Below are positions 35,742 through 44,776 of a stretch of 64,000 nucleotides of DNA, one piece after another; position 1 is the stretch's first letter, and each line of letters begins with the position of its first letter. Position numbers and translations under genes: made by a program. Origin of the DNA: JACNIZ01 sp964344765 (GTDB lineage: Bacteria; Planctomycetota; UBA1135); contig CAYFOM010000023.1 of NCBI GenBank assembly GCA_964344765.1, forward strand, positions 1 to 64,000. Reading direction: 5' to 3'. The notes beneath the pieces were generated by a model. It saw only the letters and a list, made by a program, of their open reading frames with translations, did no database searches and was not told where the DNA came from.

Positions 35742-37376
35742 CTATGGAACGATCAAGACCGAGCGTGCGGCCGAGCTATAAAGAATTGGGCTTCCAGCTG
35801 GGAAGGTAACCACTGCGTACCAAAACGTTCGGCCAATGAGGCTGCCCGCGAGACGCAATGGGAAGCTAAATCGCGCCGACGCGGTACCGCTAGGACTGAG
35901 ATTGCCAAGCAAATTATCGTGGTGATCTCCGGGATAAATCCCACCCATGGAGTTCACATACAACTGGTCATTGCCTAGCGGAATATCCACATTGTTATTC
36001 GTAGGGCCCACGCCGCTGCCCGAAATCAACACCTTGTAGGGCCAAGGTGAAGTTACCGGAAAGGCAATCTCGAAAGGAATATCGCCGCCGGTTGCCGCAG
36101 ACAGCTCCGACACCTCGCTGTAAACGTAAGGGTCATAGTTAATACCCGTGACCTTGGCGCGTGCAGGCTTGGTGTCAACCTTCAGCAAATCGGGGCCTCC
36201 ATCTCCAAAGATATCGCCCACTACGTCAATGTAGTCCACGGACTCAGAAACGCTTTGCAGCACCGGGTTGCCGTTGCCACCCTTGTAGATGAAGAGATTC
36301 GGGTTGATAAAAACTGCGCCTGGGGCGGTAATCGCAAACTCATATGCTCCATCTCGGTTGAGATCTCCTAGAACGCAAACATCGGAACCAAATCGATCTT
36401 GGTAAGCGGATCCACGAGACTGCCAAATCACGGATAAATCCGCTCCCGAAAAAAGCTTTGCTATGCCTTTGGGGTCGGAGGTGCCGGAATTATTGGCAAG
36501 TGGTGCGGCCGCTATGAAATCGGGAATGCCGTCGAAATTTTGATCGCCAACTCCGGCGACCACGGTGCCTAAGCCCAGGGAGGTGTCGTTGCCGTGGACC
36601 TCCAGTAATTTTTGACCGGTTGCAGTGGAGTAAAGGCTGACCGCACCCGCGCCGGGCACGCCGTTAATTCCGCGTGTGGGCTCACCGATCAGAATATCGT
36701 TTAAGCCATCGCCATCGTGATCGCCGGCATTCGCGATCGCGTTGCCGAATCCCGTGCCCACGATGACGTTGGAAATTTTCCCTAATTGCGAACCGGTCGC
36801 ACCAGAGTAGAAGAAAACACCGCGGTCTTGGTTGACGCCGGTTGGTGGGGCGGTGGAGGCGGCAAAGTCGGTGATTCCGTCGCCGTCCAAGTCGCCCATC
36901 AACTCAAGCTGGCTGCCGATTTTTTGACCGACTGTGGTTCCGCCGATCTGGTAAATCACACTGAAGTCTGCACCCGAGTAAACGAAGATCATTCCGGCAT
37001 TGGAATTTTGGTTCACCACAGTTCCGGGCGCGCAAACGATGAAATCGGAAATGCCATCGCCATTAATGTCCTCTAAGCCCGCTACCTGAGCGCCATATTC
37101 TTTGAAGTCCGGATAGCCGGCACTCGTGAAAATCCCGAACCCGGTTGCCCCGGAGTAAATGAAGATTTCGCCAAAGCTATTGGTTCCGCCGATGGGATCG
37201 GCAATCAGGTACTCGCCAATGCCATCGCCATTCAGGTCGCCGACTCCCGCCATTTCGGAACCGAATCGAGACCCATTGCCCCTGTTAGGGCTGCTGATGG
37301 ATAAGTAGTCGTCGGTAAATCCGCCGCCGATGAAATCAGAGCTTTGGGCGAGGAGTAGAAGTGTGAGGGATAACAT
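35742..37376 (-). CDS. Secreted FG-GAP seven-bladed propeller protein (paralogue J)
   Basis: The protein has 544 residues and a signal peptide (M-L-S-L-T-L-L-L-L-A-Q). Seven repeats are visible, for example DLNGDGIGEYLIAD, DLDGDGITDFAAST and DHDGDGLNDILIGE. The C-terminal module is the clearest in the window: E-L-S-A-A-T-G-G, Y-K-V-L-I-S-G-S-G-V-G-P-T, D-I-P-L, G-I-Y-P-G-D-H-H and L-I-G-R-T-F-W-Y-A-V-V. It is the first gene of the four-gene minus-strand cluster J-I-H-G. Confidence 0.87.
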   Translation of the reverse strand: MLSLTLLLLAQSSDFIGGGFTDDYLSISSPNRGNGSRFGSEMAGVGDLNGDGIGEYLIADPIGGTNSFGEIFIYSGATGFGIFTSAGYPDFKEYGAQVAGLEDINGDGISDFIVCAPGTVVNQNSNAGMIFVYSGADFSVIYQIGGTTVGQKIGSQLELMGDLDGDGITDFAASTAPPTGVNQDRGVFFYSGATGSQLGKISNVIVGTGFGNAIANAGDHDGDGLNDILIGEPTRGINGVPGAGAVSLYSTATGQKLLEVHGNDTSLGLGTVVAGVGDQNFDGIPDFIAAAPLANNSGTSDPKGIAKLFSGADLSVIWQSRGSAYQDRFGSDVCVLGDLNRDGAYEFAITAPGAVFINPNLFIYKGGNGNPVLQSVSESVDYIDVVGDIFGDGGPDLLKVDTKPARAKVTGINYDPYVYSEVSELSAATGGDIPFEIAFPVTSPWPYKVLISGSGVGPTNNNVDIPLGNDQLYVNSMGGIYPGDHHDNLLGNLSPSGTASARFSFPLRLAGSLIGRTFWYAVVTFPAGSPILYSSAARSVLIVP

Positions 37377-37500
37377 TTTGAAACGGACAGAATTGGGATG
37401 TTTAAAGCTTAACCCGATTAGGACATTGCATCTGTTCGGGCCGGCCGGAAGTATTTTTATTCCTTAAAAATTTCAGGAAATTATTACCGGGTCAAATTCG
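37377..37500 (-). promoter_or_regulatory. Conserved upstream region of paralogue J
   Basis: On the minus strand TTGACC (37490-37495), the palindrome AATTTCCTGAAATT (37469-37482) and the 21-base start block match the paralogue H upstream region at the same distances. A CCGGCCGG palindrome lies between. The function as promoter plus operator is inferred. Confidence 0.45.
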
Positions 37501-37572
37501 TTGCCGTCGGAACTATTTGCACCCTCCCCAAACTACACACCAGGGTTTAGCACAACCGTTAGCCGCCACAGG

Positions 37573-37638
37573 CCGCGGAAACGCGGGTTCTCTCAGTTCT
37601 TTCGCCGCATTGCGGCATTGCTTGCTCGCAAGCAGGAG
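37573..37638 (+). promoter_or_regulatory. Structured 5' leader of asnA: three consecutive hairpins
   Basis: Three short hairpins follow one another: CCGCG-GAAA-CGCGG (37573-37586, a GNRA-type tetraloop), GCCGC-ATT-GCGGC (37604-37616) and GCTTG-CTCG-CAAGC (37620-37633). The last abuts the Shine-Dalgarno AGGAG at 37634-37638. Its stem could extend into the AGGAG and alter ribosome access. No known riboswitch class was recognised. Confidence 0.5.
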
Positions 37639-37645
37639 TGGAAAA

Positions 37646-38776
37646 ATGGCGGACAAATTGGCTGACTTGGCGGGTCCGGGGATCGGTAACTATGACGATC
37701 TGCAAAAAATCCTGCCGAAAAATTATCATTCAGTCTTAACACCTATGGAAACACAAAAAGCGCTGTTCGCCGTCAAGCGCTTTATTGAGGAGGGTTTAGC
37801 ACGCGAGCTGAATCTGCAAATGGTGACGGTACCGTTGATTGTCGACAAGGACAGCGGCGTCAACGACATGCTGGATCGCGACGGCTCGCGCACGCCGATT
37901 CCGTTCCACATCTCAAACGATTACAACAAGCACCCGATCGAAGCCCAAGTGGTGCAAGCCGCAACCAAGTGGAAGCGCGTCGCCCTGGCTCAGTTTGGTT
38001 GCGAAGTTGGCGAAGGCATTAACACCGACATGCGTGCGGTGCGCAAGGATTACTTCCTTGATCACGACCACAGCGCATACGTCGATCAGTGGGATTGGGA
38101 GCAGGTGATCACCAAAGATCAGCGCAACCTGGACTACCTGAAGGACACGGTGCGCAAGATCTGGAGCGTGTTGGTCGGTGCCGACCGCATGGTGCGCAAG
38201 ATGTACCCCGCGTTGAACCGCGAGGAGGTACCCGAACTGCCGGAAGAGCTGACCTTCTTGCACGCCGAGGAAATTCTGAACATGTTCCCCGACCTGCCGC
38301 GCAAGGAGCGTGAGACTGCAATCCTGCAGCGCTACCCCGCCGTCTTCATTGTTGGTATTGGTTGGCCACTGGCCGACGGCTATCCGCACGAGATGCGCGC
38401 TGCCGATTATGACGATTGGGTTACTGAAACCGTTTCTGAAGACGGTCTGCCGATGCACGGCTTAAACGGCGACATTCTCGTTTGGAACCACATTACCCAA
38501 CGCCGTCATGAACTGACGTCGATGGGTATTCGTGTGACCAAAGAGACCCTGCGCTTGCAATTGGAAATGAGCGATCAGCTCGACTTCCTTGAGCAGCCGT
38601 ATCACCAAGCCATCATGAACGATGAAATTCCATTGAGCATTGGCGGTGGCATTGGACAGGCCAGGACTTATATGTACCTGCTCCAAAAAGCTCACATCGG
38701 TGAGGTGAGCGTGACGGTCTGGCCGCAGATTTTGAAGGATATCTGCCGCGAAAAAGACATTCACGTGCTGGAATAG
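37646..38776 (+). CDS. asnA: Aspartate--ammonia ligase (asparagine synthetase A)
   Basis: AsnA makes asparagine from aspartate, ammonia and ATP in a class II tRNA-synthetase-like fold. The ATG at 37646 has AGGAG seven bases upstream; an open frame reaching back to 37517 is rejected because its first 43 codons are unlike the family. Conserved parts include T-K-W-K-R-V-A-L, Y-V-D-Q-W-D-W-E, L-N-G-D-I-L-V-W-N and I-G-G-G-I-G-Q-A-R. The 376-residue length exceeds the 330 of E. coli, mostly through extra N-terminal and internal residues. A strong terminator follows. Confidence 0.94.
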   Translation: MADKLADLAGPGIGNYDDLQKILPKNYHSVLTPMETQKALFAVKRFIEEGLARELNLQMVTVPLIVDKDSGVNDMLDRDGSRTPIPFHISNDYNKHPIEAQVVQAATKWKRVALAQFGCEVGEGINTDMRAVRKDYFLDHDHSAYVDQWDWEQVITKDQRNLDYLKDTVRKIWSVLVGADRMVRKMYPALNREEVPELPEELTFLHAEEILNMFPDLPRKERETAILQRYPAVFIVGIGWPLADGYPHEMRAADYDDWVTETVSEDGLPMHGLNGDILVWNHITQRRHELTSMGIRVTKETLRLQLEMSDQLDFLEQPYHQAIMNDEIPLSIGGGIGQARTYMYLLQKAHIGEVSVTVWPQILKDICREKDIHVLE

Positions 38777-38789
38777 GTTTGTGGTTCTT

Positions 38790-38835
38790 GAGGCATCTCA
38801 GCTCTTCCCCGAGAGCTGAGGTGCCTCGTTTTTTT
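38790..38835 (+). terminator. Strong Rho-independent terminator after asnA
   Basis: A 16-base stem (38790-38805 with 38812-38827, one G-T wobble) with a six-base loop is followed by GTTTTTTT. It begins 14 bases after the asnA stop and separates asnA from the hydrogenase operon. Confidence 0.93.
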
Positions 38836-38850
38836 ATATGAAAACGCCCT

Positions 38851-38878
38851 TTGCACCGATGCTTGCCGAGTTTAGAAA
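38851..38878 (+). promoter_or_regulatory. Possible promoter of the hydrogenase operon
   Basis: TTGCAC (38851-38856), a 16-base spacer and TAGAAA (38873-38878) lie between the asnA terminator and the hybO ribosome site AGGAGG (38887-38892). The match to a sigma-70 promoter is only moderate. Confidence 0.35.
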
Positions 38879-38898
38879 CCCAATACAGGAGGTCTGTC

Positions 38899-40038
38899 AT
38901 GCATACTGGACACTTTTCAAATGTCCAACCATGCGCCCATGCGAATCGGACTTCCGCCACATTCTCCGATCGCCGTGCGTTTCTTAAGGCCTGCGGAGTA
39001 GCAGCCGCCGCCGCCGGACTAGACACCGAGCTGGCAGCCAAGGTCGCAAGTGCAGTGAGTGCGCCGAACCGCCCACCTGTGGTTTGGTTGCATTTCCAAG
39101 AATGCACTGGTTGCACCGAATCCCTGCTGCGTACTTCCAAGCCCGCGGTGCAAGAGCTGATCCTCGAGTTGATCTCGTTGGACTATCACGAAACTCTTGC
39201 CGCGGCCGCAGGTCATCAACTTGAAGCCAATCTGCATAAGGTCATGACTGAACATGACGGCGGATTCATTCTCGTCGTGGAGGGGGCGATTCCGACCAAA
39301 GACGGCGGAATTTACTGCAAAGTCGGAGGCAAAACTGCCGCCAAGTCCTTGGAAGAAGCAGCTTCCAAGGCGGCGGCGGTCATCGCAATTGGTTCGTGTG
39401 CATCCTTTGGTGGCGTGGCCGCCGCACCCCCGAATCCGACGGGGGCGGTAGGCGTGCCGGCGCTGATTCAAAACAAAGCAGTGATCACTTTGCCGGGTTG
39501 TCCGCCAAATCCGTACAACCTGCTGAGCACCGTACTGCACTACTTGACCTTCGCCAAGCTGCCGGCCCTTGACTCCAAAGGCCGGCCGCTTTTCGCTTAC
39601 GGTCGCACCATTCATGAACATTGCCCGCGCCGTCCGCACTTCGATGCCGGACGATTTGCCGAAGCATTCGGCGATGAAGGGCACCGCGCTGGTTGGTGTT
39701 TGTATGAGCTCGGTTGCAAGGGCCCGCAAACATACGCTAGCTGTTCGACTAACCATTTCTGCGAAGTGGTGGGTGCGTGGCCGATCGGCATCGGTCACCC
39801 GTGCGTAGGTTGCACCGAAGACGGAATCGCATTCCGCATTCCGATGCATGACACCATCGACATCCCGGCACCGACGTCGCGCGCGCAACATGCGCCGATC
39901 AACGCCGAGTTCCGTGGACGTAATGGCATCAGCCCGATCTCTACCGGGTTCGCCGGTTTGGTCGGCGGTGTGCTGATCGGAATTGCCCTGATGGCGGCGA
40001 GGGATCTTGCCGCGCGGGACAAATCCAAGGAGGTGTGA
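38899..40038 (+). CDS. hybO: [NiFe] hydrogenase small subunit (Hyb type)
   Basis: The small subunit passes electrons from the active site through three Fe-S clusters. The ATG at 38899 follows a strong AGGAGG and gives 379 residues. A Tat signal has D-R-R-A-F-L-K with the arginines at 25-26. C69 and C72 (E-C-T-G-C-T-E) begin the proximal-cluster ligands, and the later G-S-C-A-S-F-G-G and G-C-P-P-N-P are also conserved. The proximal site is the standard C-x-x-C form, not the extra-Cys type of oxygen-tolerant enzymes. A C-terminal hydrophobic helix (about 345-365) anchors it. The next gene begins 1 base after its stop. Confidence 0.93.
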   Translation: MHTGHFSNVQPCAHANRTSATFSDRRAFLKACGVAAAAAGLDTELAAKVASAVSAPNRPPVVWLHFQECTGCTESLLRTSKPAVQELILELISLDYHETLAAAAGHQLEANLHKVMTEHDGGFILVVEGAIPTKDGGIYCKVGGKTAAKSLEEAASKAAAVIAIGSCASFGGVAAAPPNPTGAVGVPALIQNKAVITLPGCPPNPYNLLSTVLHYLTFAKLPALDSKGRPLFAYGRTIHEHCPRRPHFDAGRFAEAFGDEGHRAGWCLYELGCKGPQTYASCSTNHFCEVVGAWPIGIGHPCVGCTEDGIAFRIPMHDTIDIPAPTSRAQHAPINAEFRGRNGISPISTGFAGLVGGVLIGIALMAARDLAARDKSKEV

Positions 40039-40039
40039 C

Positions 40040-40927
40040 GTGAACTTTGATCGTCGCAAATTCCTAATGGGGGCACTGGCCGCCACGGTCACGGCTGCCG
40101 CACCGACGACGGCTCGCGCGCAAGAGAAGTACCGCGAGACGTTGGAGGGTGACGTCGGCATGTTGTACGACTCGACGCGTTGCGTGGGTTGCATGGCGTG
40201 CATGACCGCGTGCAAAGAGCGCAATAACTTGCCTCCGGAGCGCATTGATCCGAGTCAGTTGTACGACGACCCGGTGATGTTGAGTTCCAAAACCAAAACG
40301 GTGATTAAGTCCACCGGCGGTGAAAACCCGCGCTTCGTGAAGCGCCAATGCATGCACTGCGTCAAGCCGGCGTGCGTGTCGGTTTGCATGCTCGGCGCGT
40401 TGCATAAGTCCGAAGGCGGTGTGGTCGTTTACGACGAAAGCCGCTGTGTGGGCTGTCGTTATTGCCAGATCGCCTGCGCGTTTAACGTGCCGAAGTTCGA
40501 GTGGGACAAAGCGCTGCCGAAGATCGTCAAATGCGAGATGTGCCACACCCAACTGGTATCCGGTGAACAGCCGGGGTGCTGCGAGGTGTGTCCGCGCGAA
40601 GCCGTCATCTTCGGTCGACGCCATGAGCTGCTGGCCGAAGCGCGCCGCCGCATAGCAGGTGATTTCAAGTACTTGGATCACATCTACGGCGAGTACGAAG
40701 TCGGCGGTTTGCAAGTGCTTTACCTGTCCGATGTGCCGTTCACCGAGCTCGGTTTGCCCGACCTCGGCATCGAACCCGTTCCCGAACTTTCGGAAACAGT
40801 ACAGCACGGCATTTACAAAGGTTTCGTCGCGCCGATTGCGTTGTACGCCGCGCTTGCAACGGTGCTGGTGCGCCACCGCAACAGTCATGACAACGGCGAC
40901 GGCAAGCATGAGGAGGAGGAAGTATGA
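40040..40927 (+). CDS. hybA: Hydrogenase-associated four-cluster ferredoxin HybA
   Basis: HybA links the hydrogenase to the membrane quinone subunit. The GTG at 40040 has AAGGAGG upstream and gives 295 residues. A Tat signal has D-R-R-K-F at residues 4-8. Cys groups C48-x2-C51-x2-C54-x3-C58, R-Q-C-M-H-C, R-C-V-G-C-R-Y-C and K-C-E-M-C plus C-C-E-V-C-P supply ligands for four [4Fe-4S] clusters. A hydrophobic helix lies near the C-terminus (A-P-I-A-L-Y-A-A-L-A-T-V), as in E. coli HybA. It overlaps hybB by four bases (ATGA). Confidence 0.92.
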   Translation: MNFDRRKFLMGALAATVTAAAPTTARAQEKYRETLEGDVGMLYDSTRCVGCMACMTACKERNNLPPERIDPSQLYDDPVMLSSKTKTVIKSTGGENPRFVKRQCMHCVKPACVSVCMLGALHKSEGGVVVYDESRCVGCRYCQIACAFNVPKFEWDKALPKIVKCEMCHTQLVSGEQPGCCEVCPREAVIFGRRHELLAEARRRIAGDFKYLDHIYGEYEVGGLQVLYLSDVPFTELGLPDLGIEPVPELSETVQHGIYKGFVAPIALYAALATVLVRHRNSHDNGDGKHEEEEV

Positions 40928-42102
40928 ACGCCCAACCACTCGGCGGTCCGATCCTCACCAAAAGCTATCGCGTCATCCTGACGCTTTCGCTGATCGCATT
41001 CGCCATCGTCTTCTGGCGCCTGATCTCCGGCCTCGGTCCAACCACCGCATTGTCCGACGGCTATCCATGGGGGATTTGGATTGCCTTCGACGTGGTCACC
41101 GGCACGGCGCTGGCTTGCGGCGGTTATGCCACTGCAATCCTGTGCTACGTGCTGAACAAAGGCAAGTACCACCCGTTGGTGCGGCCGGCGATTTTGACCA
41201 GTGCGTTGGGTTACACCATCGCCGGTTTGTCGGTGGTCATCGACGTTGGGCGGTACTGGTTGCTGTACGGCGTGTTCATGCCGTGGCAGTGGAACCTGAA
41301 TTCGGTGCTGCTGGAAGTCGCGCTGTGCATCACCGCGTACATCTTCGTGTTGTGGATTGAGTTCTCACCAGTGTTCCTCGAGAAGCTGGTGACGTCGGCG
41401 ACCGGGCCGCGCGGCCAGGCGGCAATGAAGGTCAGTAAATTCATTGACCGCAGCTTGGTTTACATCTTGGCGCTGGGTTTGCTGCTGCCGACCATGCACC
41501 AAAGTTCACTCGGTTCGCTGATGCTGGTCGCCGGCAATAAGGTGCACCCGTATTGGCATACCGCGTGGCTGCCACTGCTGTTCTTGGTGTCGTGCATGGC
41601 GATGGGATACGCCATCGTCGCGTTTGAATCGCTGCTCGGCAGTATTTCATTCAAACGCCCGGCCGAAACCAGCATGTTGCGCTCACTGGCCAAGGTCACG
41701 TTGTCGTTGCAGATCGTTTACTTGATCCTGCGCTACGCCGATCTGATCTCGTCCGGCAAACTCGCCAACTTCCAATTCGATCGCTTCGGCGTGATGCTAA
41801 CGATCGAAACCATTTTGTTCTTAGCACCGATCGCGGTGCTTGTGCCGACGCGCAAAGCCAGCAATGCGCGCTTGTTCATCGGCGCAGCATTGATGTTGCT
41901 GGCCGGCGGTCTTTACCGCTTCGACACTTACTTAATTGCCTTCGACCCGGGCGCGGGTTGGAGCTACTTCCCATCCGTCCATGAAACCTTGGTCACTCTC
42001 GGTTTTGTTGCAACTGAAGTTGCCATTTACGTTGCTTTGGTCAAGCGTTTCCCGGTTCTGACCGGACCGGCCGCGCCGAAGCACGCGCCATCAGGAGCCT
42101 GA
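40924..42102 (+). CDS. hybB: NrfD/HybB-type membrane subunit
   Basis: HybB is the integral membrane quinone-reactive subunit of group 1c hydrogenases. The protein has 392 residues and about ten hydrophobic helices, starting near residue 20. The Y-P-W-G-I-W-I-A-F-D motif near residue 42 is typical of the NrfD family. The start overlaps hybA in ATGA, so the two are translationally coupled. No heme ligands are expected in this family, in contrast to HyaC-type subunits. Confidence 0.92.
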   Translation: MNAQPLGGPILTKSYRVILTLSLIAFAIVFWRLISGLGPTTALSDGYPWGIWIAFDVVTGTALACGGYATAILCYVLNKGKYHPLVRPAILTSALGYTIAGLSVVIDVGRYWLLYGVFMPWQWNLNSVLLEVALCITAYIFVLWIEFSPVFLEKLVTSATGPRGQAAMKVSKFIDRSLVYILALGLLLPTMHQSSLGSLMLVAGNKVHPYWHTAWLPLLFLVSCMAMGYAIVAFESLLGSISFKRPAETSMLRSLAKVTLSLQIVYLILRYADLISSGKLANFQFDRFGVMLTIETILFLAPIAVLVPTRKASNARLFIGAALMLLAGGLYRFDTYLIAFDPGAGWSYFPSVHETLVTLGFVATEVAIYVALVKRFPVLTGPAAPKHAPSGA

Positions 42103-42103
42103 A

Positions 42104-43804
42104 ATGAGTAAACGAATTACAGTGGATCCGGTCACCCGGATTGAAGGACATTTGCGTATCGACGTCGAAATCGATCAAGGCAAAGTTGTGGATTCGTGGT
42201 CCAGCGGGCAGATGTGGCGTGGCATCGAAGTCATCTTGCAAGGACGCGATCCGCGCGAGGCGTGGTTGTTCACTCAGCGCATTTGCGGGGTGTGCACCTC
42301 GGTGCATGCCATCGCATCGGTGCGCGCGGTGGAAAATGCGATCGGTTTGCAAATCCCAACCAACGCGCAATTGATTCGCAACCTCATTTTGATTGCGCAC
42401 TCGCTGCACGATCACATCGTTCATTTCTATCACCTGACCGCGCTCGATTGGGTCGACGTGGTGTCGGCGTTGCAGGCAGACCCCAAAGCAACGGCGACCC
42501 TGGCCGAATCCCTTTCCGAATGGCCGGGCAATAGTTTGAACGACATGATCGCAACCAAAAAGAAGTTGGCCGGTTTCGTCGAACAAGGGCGGCTGGGCAT
42601 CTTCGAAAACGGTTACTGGGGCCACGCGGCGATGAAGTTGCCGCCTGAAGTCAACCTGTTGGCGGTCGCCCACTACCTGCAAGCGCTGGACTACCAAAGA
42701 CGTGCCAATCAGGCCGTCGCAATCCTGGCGGGCAAAACGCCGAACTTGCAGAACTTGGCGGTGGGTGGCGTCGCCAATGCGGTGGACTTGGATCAGGCGA
42801 CCGCGCTGAACATGGAGAAGCTGAACCGCATACGCCAATTGCTGGCCGAAGTGGGGCAGTTCATTCAGCAGGTTTACATACCCGACGTCATCGCCATCGG
42901 CTCGATGTACCCCGAGTGGCTGAGCTACGGCGCCGGCGTCACCAACTACCTCAGCGTGCCGGATCTACCGCTGAATGCACAAGCCACCGACTTCGAAATC
43001 CCCGGCGGCACGATCATGAACGGCGATTTGTCGACGATGACGCCGATCCATGGTTGGAACGATCCACGCTTCCGCGACAACGTCGAAGAAAGCATTGCGC
43101 GTGCTTGGTACGACGGTGATTGGTCGCGCCATCCGTGGCAAGAAGAAACGGTGCCGAACTACACCGACTTTGAAGACGACGGTAAGTACACGTGGGTCAA
43201 AGCGCCGCGCTTCCAAGGCAAGCCGATGCAAGTCGGTCCGTTGGCGCAGGTGTTGATGGGCTACACCCAAGGTCATGAACCGACGAAGCGCTGGTCGGAT
43301 TACATGCTCACTCAAGTGTCGGCAATGGCCGGCGCCGAAGTGGGATTGCCGGCGTTGCATTCCACTCTAGGCCGCAACGTCGCCCGCGCCATTCGTTGCG
43401 CCGTGCTTTCCGAAACCGCCGACAAGCAATGGCAAGCCTTGGTCGACAACATCGCCAAAGGCGACACCGCAGTCTGCAACCCGCCGGTCTTCCCCAGTGG
43501 CGAAGTCATGGGCTTCGGCGTGCATGAAGCGCCGCGCGGAACGCTGTCGCATTGGGTGGTCATCGAAAACGGTTTGATCAAAAACTACCAAGCGGTGGTG
43601 CCGTCGACTTGGAACGCCGGCCCGCGCGATGCCGAGGGCGTGCCCGGTCCGTACGAAGCCTCGCTGATGGATAACCCAGTCGCCGACCCCGAGCGGCCGC
43701 TGGAAGTGTTGCGCACCATTCACTCCTTCGATCCGTGTTTGGCTTGCGCCATTCACACTCACGACCCCGACGGCACCACGCGCGCCAGCGCCAAGGTCCG
43801 TTAG
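42104..43804 (+). CDS. hybC: [NiFe] hydrogenase large subunit (catalytic)
   Basis: HybC carries the NiFe(CN)2CO active site that splits H2. The protein has 566 residues. The N-terminal L1 motif is R59-I-C61-G-V-C64, and the L2 motif near the end is D-P-C545-L-A-C548-A-I-H551. Fifteen residues follow H551 and should be cut off by the protease after nickel insertion. CAGGAG lies six bases before the ATG. The neighbours hybO, hybA and hybB complete an uptake complex of group 1c type. Confidence 0.95.
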   Translation: MSKRITVDPVTRIEGHLRIDVEIDQGKVVDSWSSGQMWRGIEVILQGRDPREAWLFTQRICGVCTSVHAIASVRAVENAIGLQIPTNAQLIRNLILIAHSLHDHIVHFYHLTALDWVDVVSALQADPKATATLAESLSEWPGNSLNDMIATKKKLAGFVEQGRLGIFENGYWGHAAMKLPPEVNLLAVAHYLQALDYQRRANQAVAILAGKTPNLQNLAVGGVANAVDLDQATALNMEKLNRIRQLLAEVGQFIQQVYIPDVIAIGSMYPEWLSYGAGVTNYLSVPDLPLNAQATDFEIPGGTIMNGDLSTMTPIHGWNDPRFRDNVEESIARAWYDGDWSRHPWQEETVPNYTDFEDDGKYTWVKAPRFQGKPMQVGPLAQVLMGYTQGHEPTKRWSDYMLTQVSAMAGAEVGLPALHSTLGRNVARAIRCAVLSETADKQWQALVDNIAKGDTAVCNPPVFPSGEVMGFGVHEAPRGTLSHWVVIENGLIKNYQAVVPSTWNAGPRDAEGVPGPYEASLMDNPVADPERPLEVLRTIHSFDPCLACAIHTHDPDGTTRASAKVR

Positions 43805-43841
43805 GTCCAAACTCGAAGCTCACCCTCAAACTCGCAGAAAA

Positions 43842-44378
43842 ATGCCCGCCACCCGCATCCTCGCCCTCGGCAACGTGCTCGTTTCCGACGACGCGGTCGG
43901 CCCGTACTTGCTCGCCACGCTGCACGCCCACTGGACCTTCCCTGACGGCGTCGATCTGGTCGATGCCGGCACCCCGGGTTTCGACCTACTACCGATGATC
44001 GACGACGTGCAAACCCTGATCTTGCTCGACTCGATCACCGGCCCCGGCGAACCCGGCAGCGTGCACCTCTCCACCCGCGAGCAAATCATCGGCGGACGCC
44101 TTCCGCAGCGCCGCGGCCCTCACGACCCCAGCCTGCGCGCCGTGCTGCTCGAAGCACAAATGCGCGGCATCGGTCCTGAGAAAGTCTTCTTGGTCGGCGT
44201 CGTGCCGAAGTACACCCGCGCAGGCACTCAACTGACAAAAATTGTTCGAGAAGCGCTGCCAGAAGCTGAAAAGCTAACCATCGAAATCTTGCGCAACCTG
44301 GGTTATGAAGTGGTAGCCAAGAACCCGCCGGAGCCGGTGCGCGTTTGGTGGGAGGAGGGCCGCCCGCAAAATGCATGA
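43842..44378 (+). CDS. hybD: Hydrogenase maturation protease
   Basis: This endopeptidase removes the C-terminal extension of HybC after the nickel is in place. It has 178 residues. The G-N-V-L-V-S-D-D-A-V-G motif at about residues 10-20 supplies the first metal-sensing Asp, and the D-A-G-T-P-G-F segment the second region, as in HybD/HycI. It overlaps hypA by eight bases. The 37-base gap after hybC is the largest within the structural part of the operon. Confidence 0.9.
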   Translation: MPATRILALGNVLVSDDAVGPYLLATLHAHWTFPDGVDLVDAGTPGFDLLPMIDDVQTLILLDSITGPGEPGSVHLSTREQIIGGRLPQRRGPHDPSLRAVLLEAQMRGIGPEKVFLVGVVPKYTRAGTQLTKIVREALPEAEKLTIEILRNLGYEVVAKNPPEPVRVWWEEGRPQNA

Positions 44379-44772
44379 AACCGGCATCGCACTCGAGATC
44401 TTTCGCTCGGCGATTGAGTCGGCGTCGAACCAACTCGGCGCGGCTGTACGCTTGGTCAAAATCCGGGTCTCGATTGGCGATCGCGCTGCGGTAGACCCTA
44501 ATTTGCTAGATGCGGCTTGGCAGTCCATTGTCATCGGCACGCGCCATGACGGGGCTGAGCTTCACGTGCGCTGGTGCCGTTCCAGGCGCTATTGCACGCG
44601 TTGCGGCCAAGTCAAAGAACATTCACTCGGTAGTTGGCTACCCATTTGTCCGGATTGCGGTGACGTCGTCCAGATCGATGGCGGCCAGGAGCTCGCCCTT
44701 GATGCGGTCGAGGTTCAAGAATTCGCCTCCCCACTTCCCAATGATCGTCGCTCCGAAGCGACCCAAAATTAA
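44371..44772 (+). CDS. hypA: Hydrogenase nickel incorporation protein HypA
   Basis: HypA delivers nickel to the large subunit together with HypB. The 133-residue protein begins M-H-E-T-G-I, with the essential H2 that binds nickel. The structural zinc site has C75-x2-C78 and C93-x2-C96. It overlaps the protease gene by 8 bases and ends four bases before hypB. Confidence 0.93.
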   Translation: MHETGIALEIFRSAIESASNQLGAAVRLVKIRVSIGDRAAVDPNLLDAAWQSIVIGTRHDGAELHVRWCRSRRYCTRCGQVKEHSLGSWLPICPDCGDVVQIDGGQELALDAVEVQEFASPLPNDRRSEATQN

Positions 44773-44776
44773 GCCC

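Noticed and set aside
39019..40245. 408-codon minus-strand frame across hybO and hybA
   Set aside because: It crosses two well-supported hydrogenase genes and has no recognisable motif.
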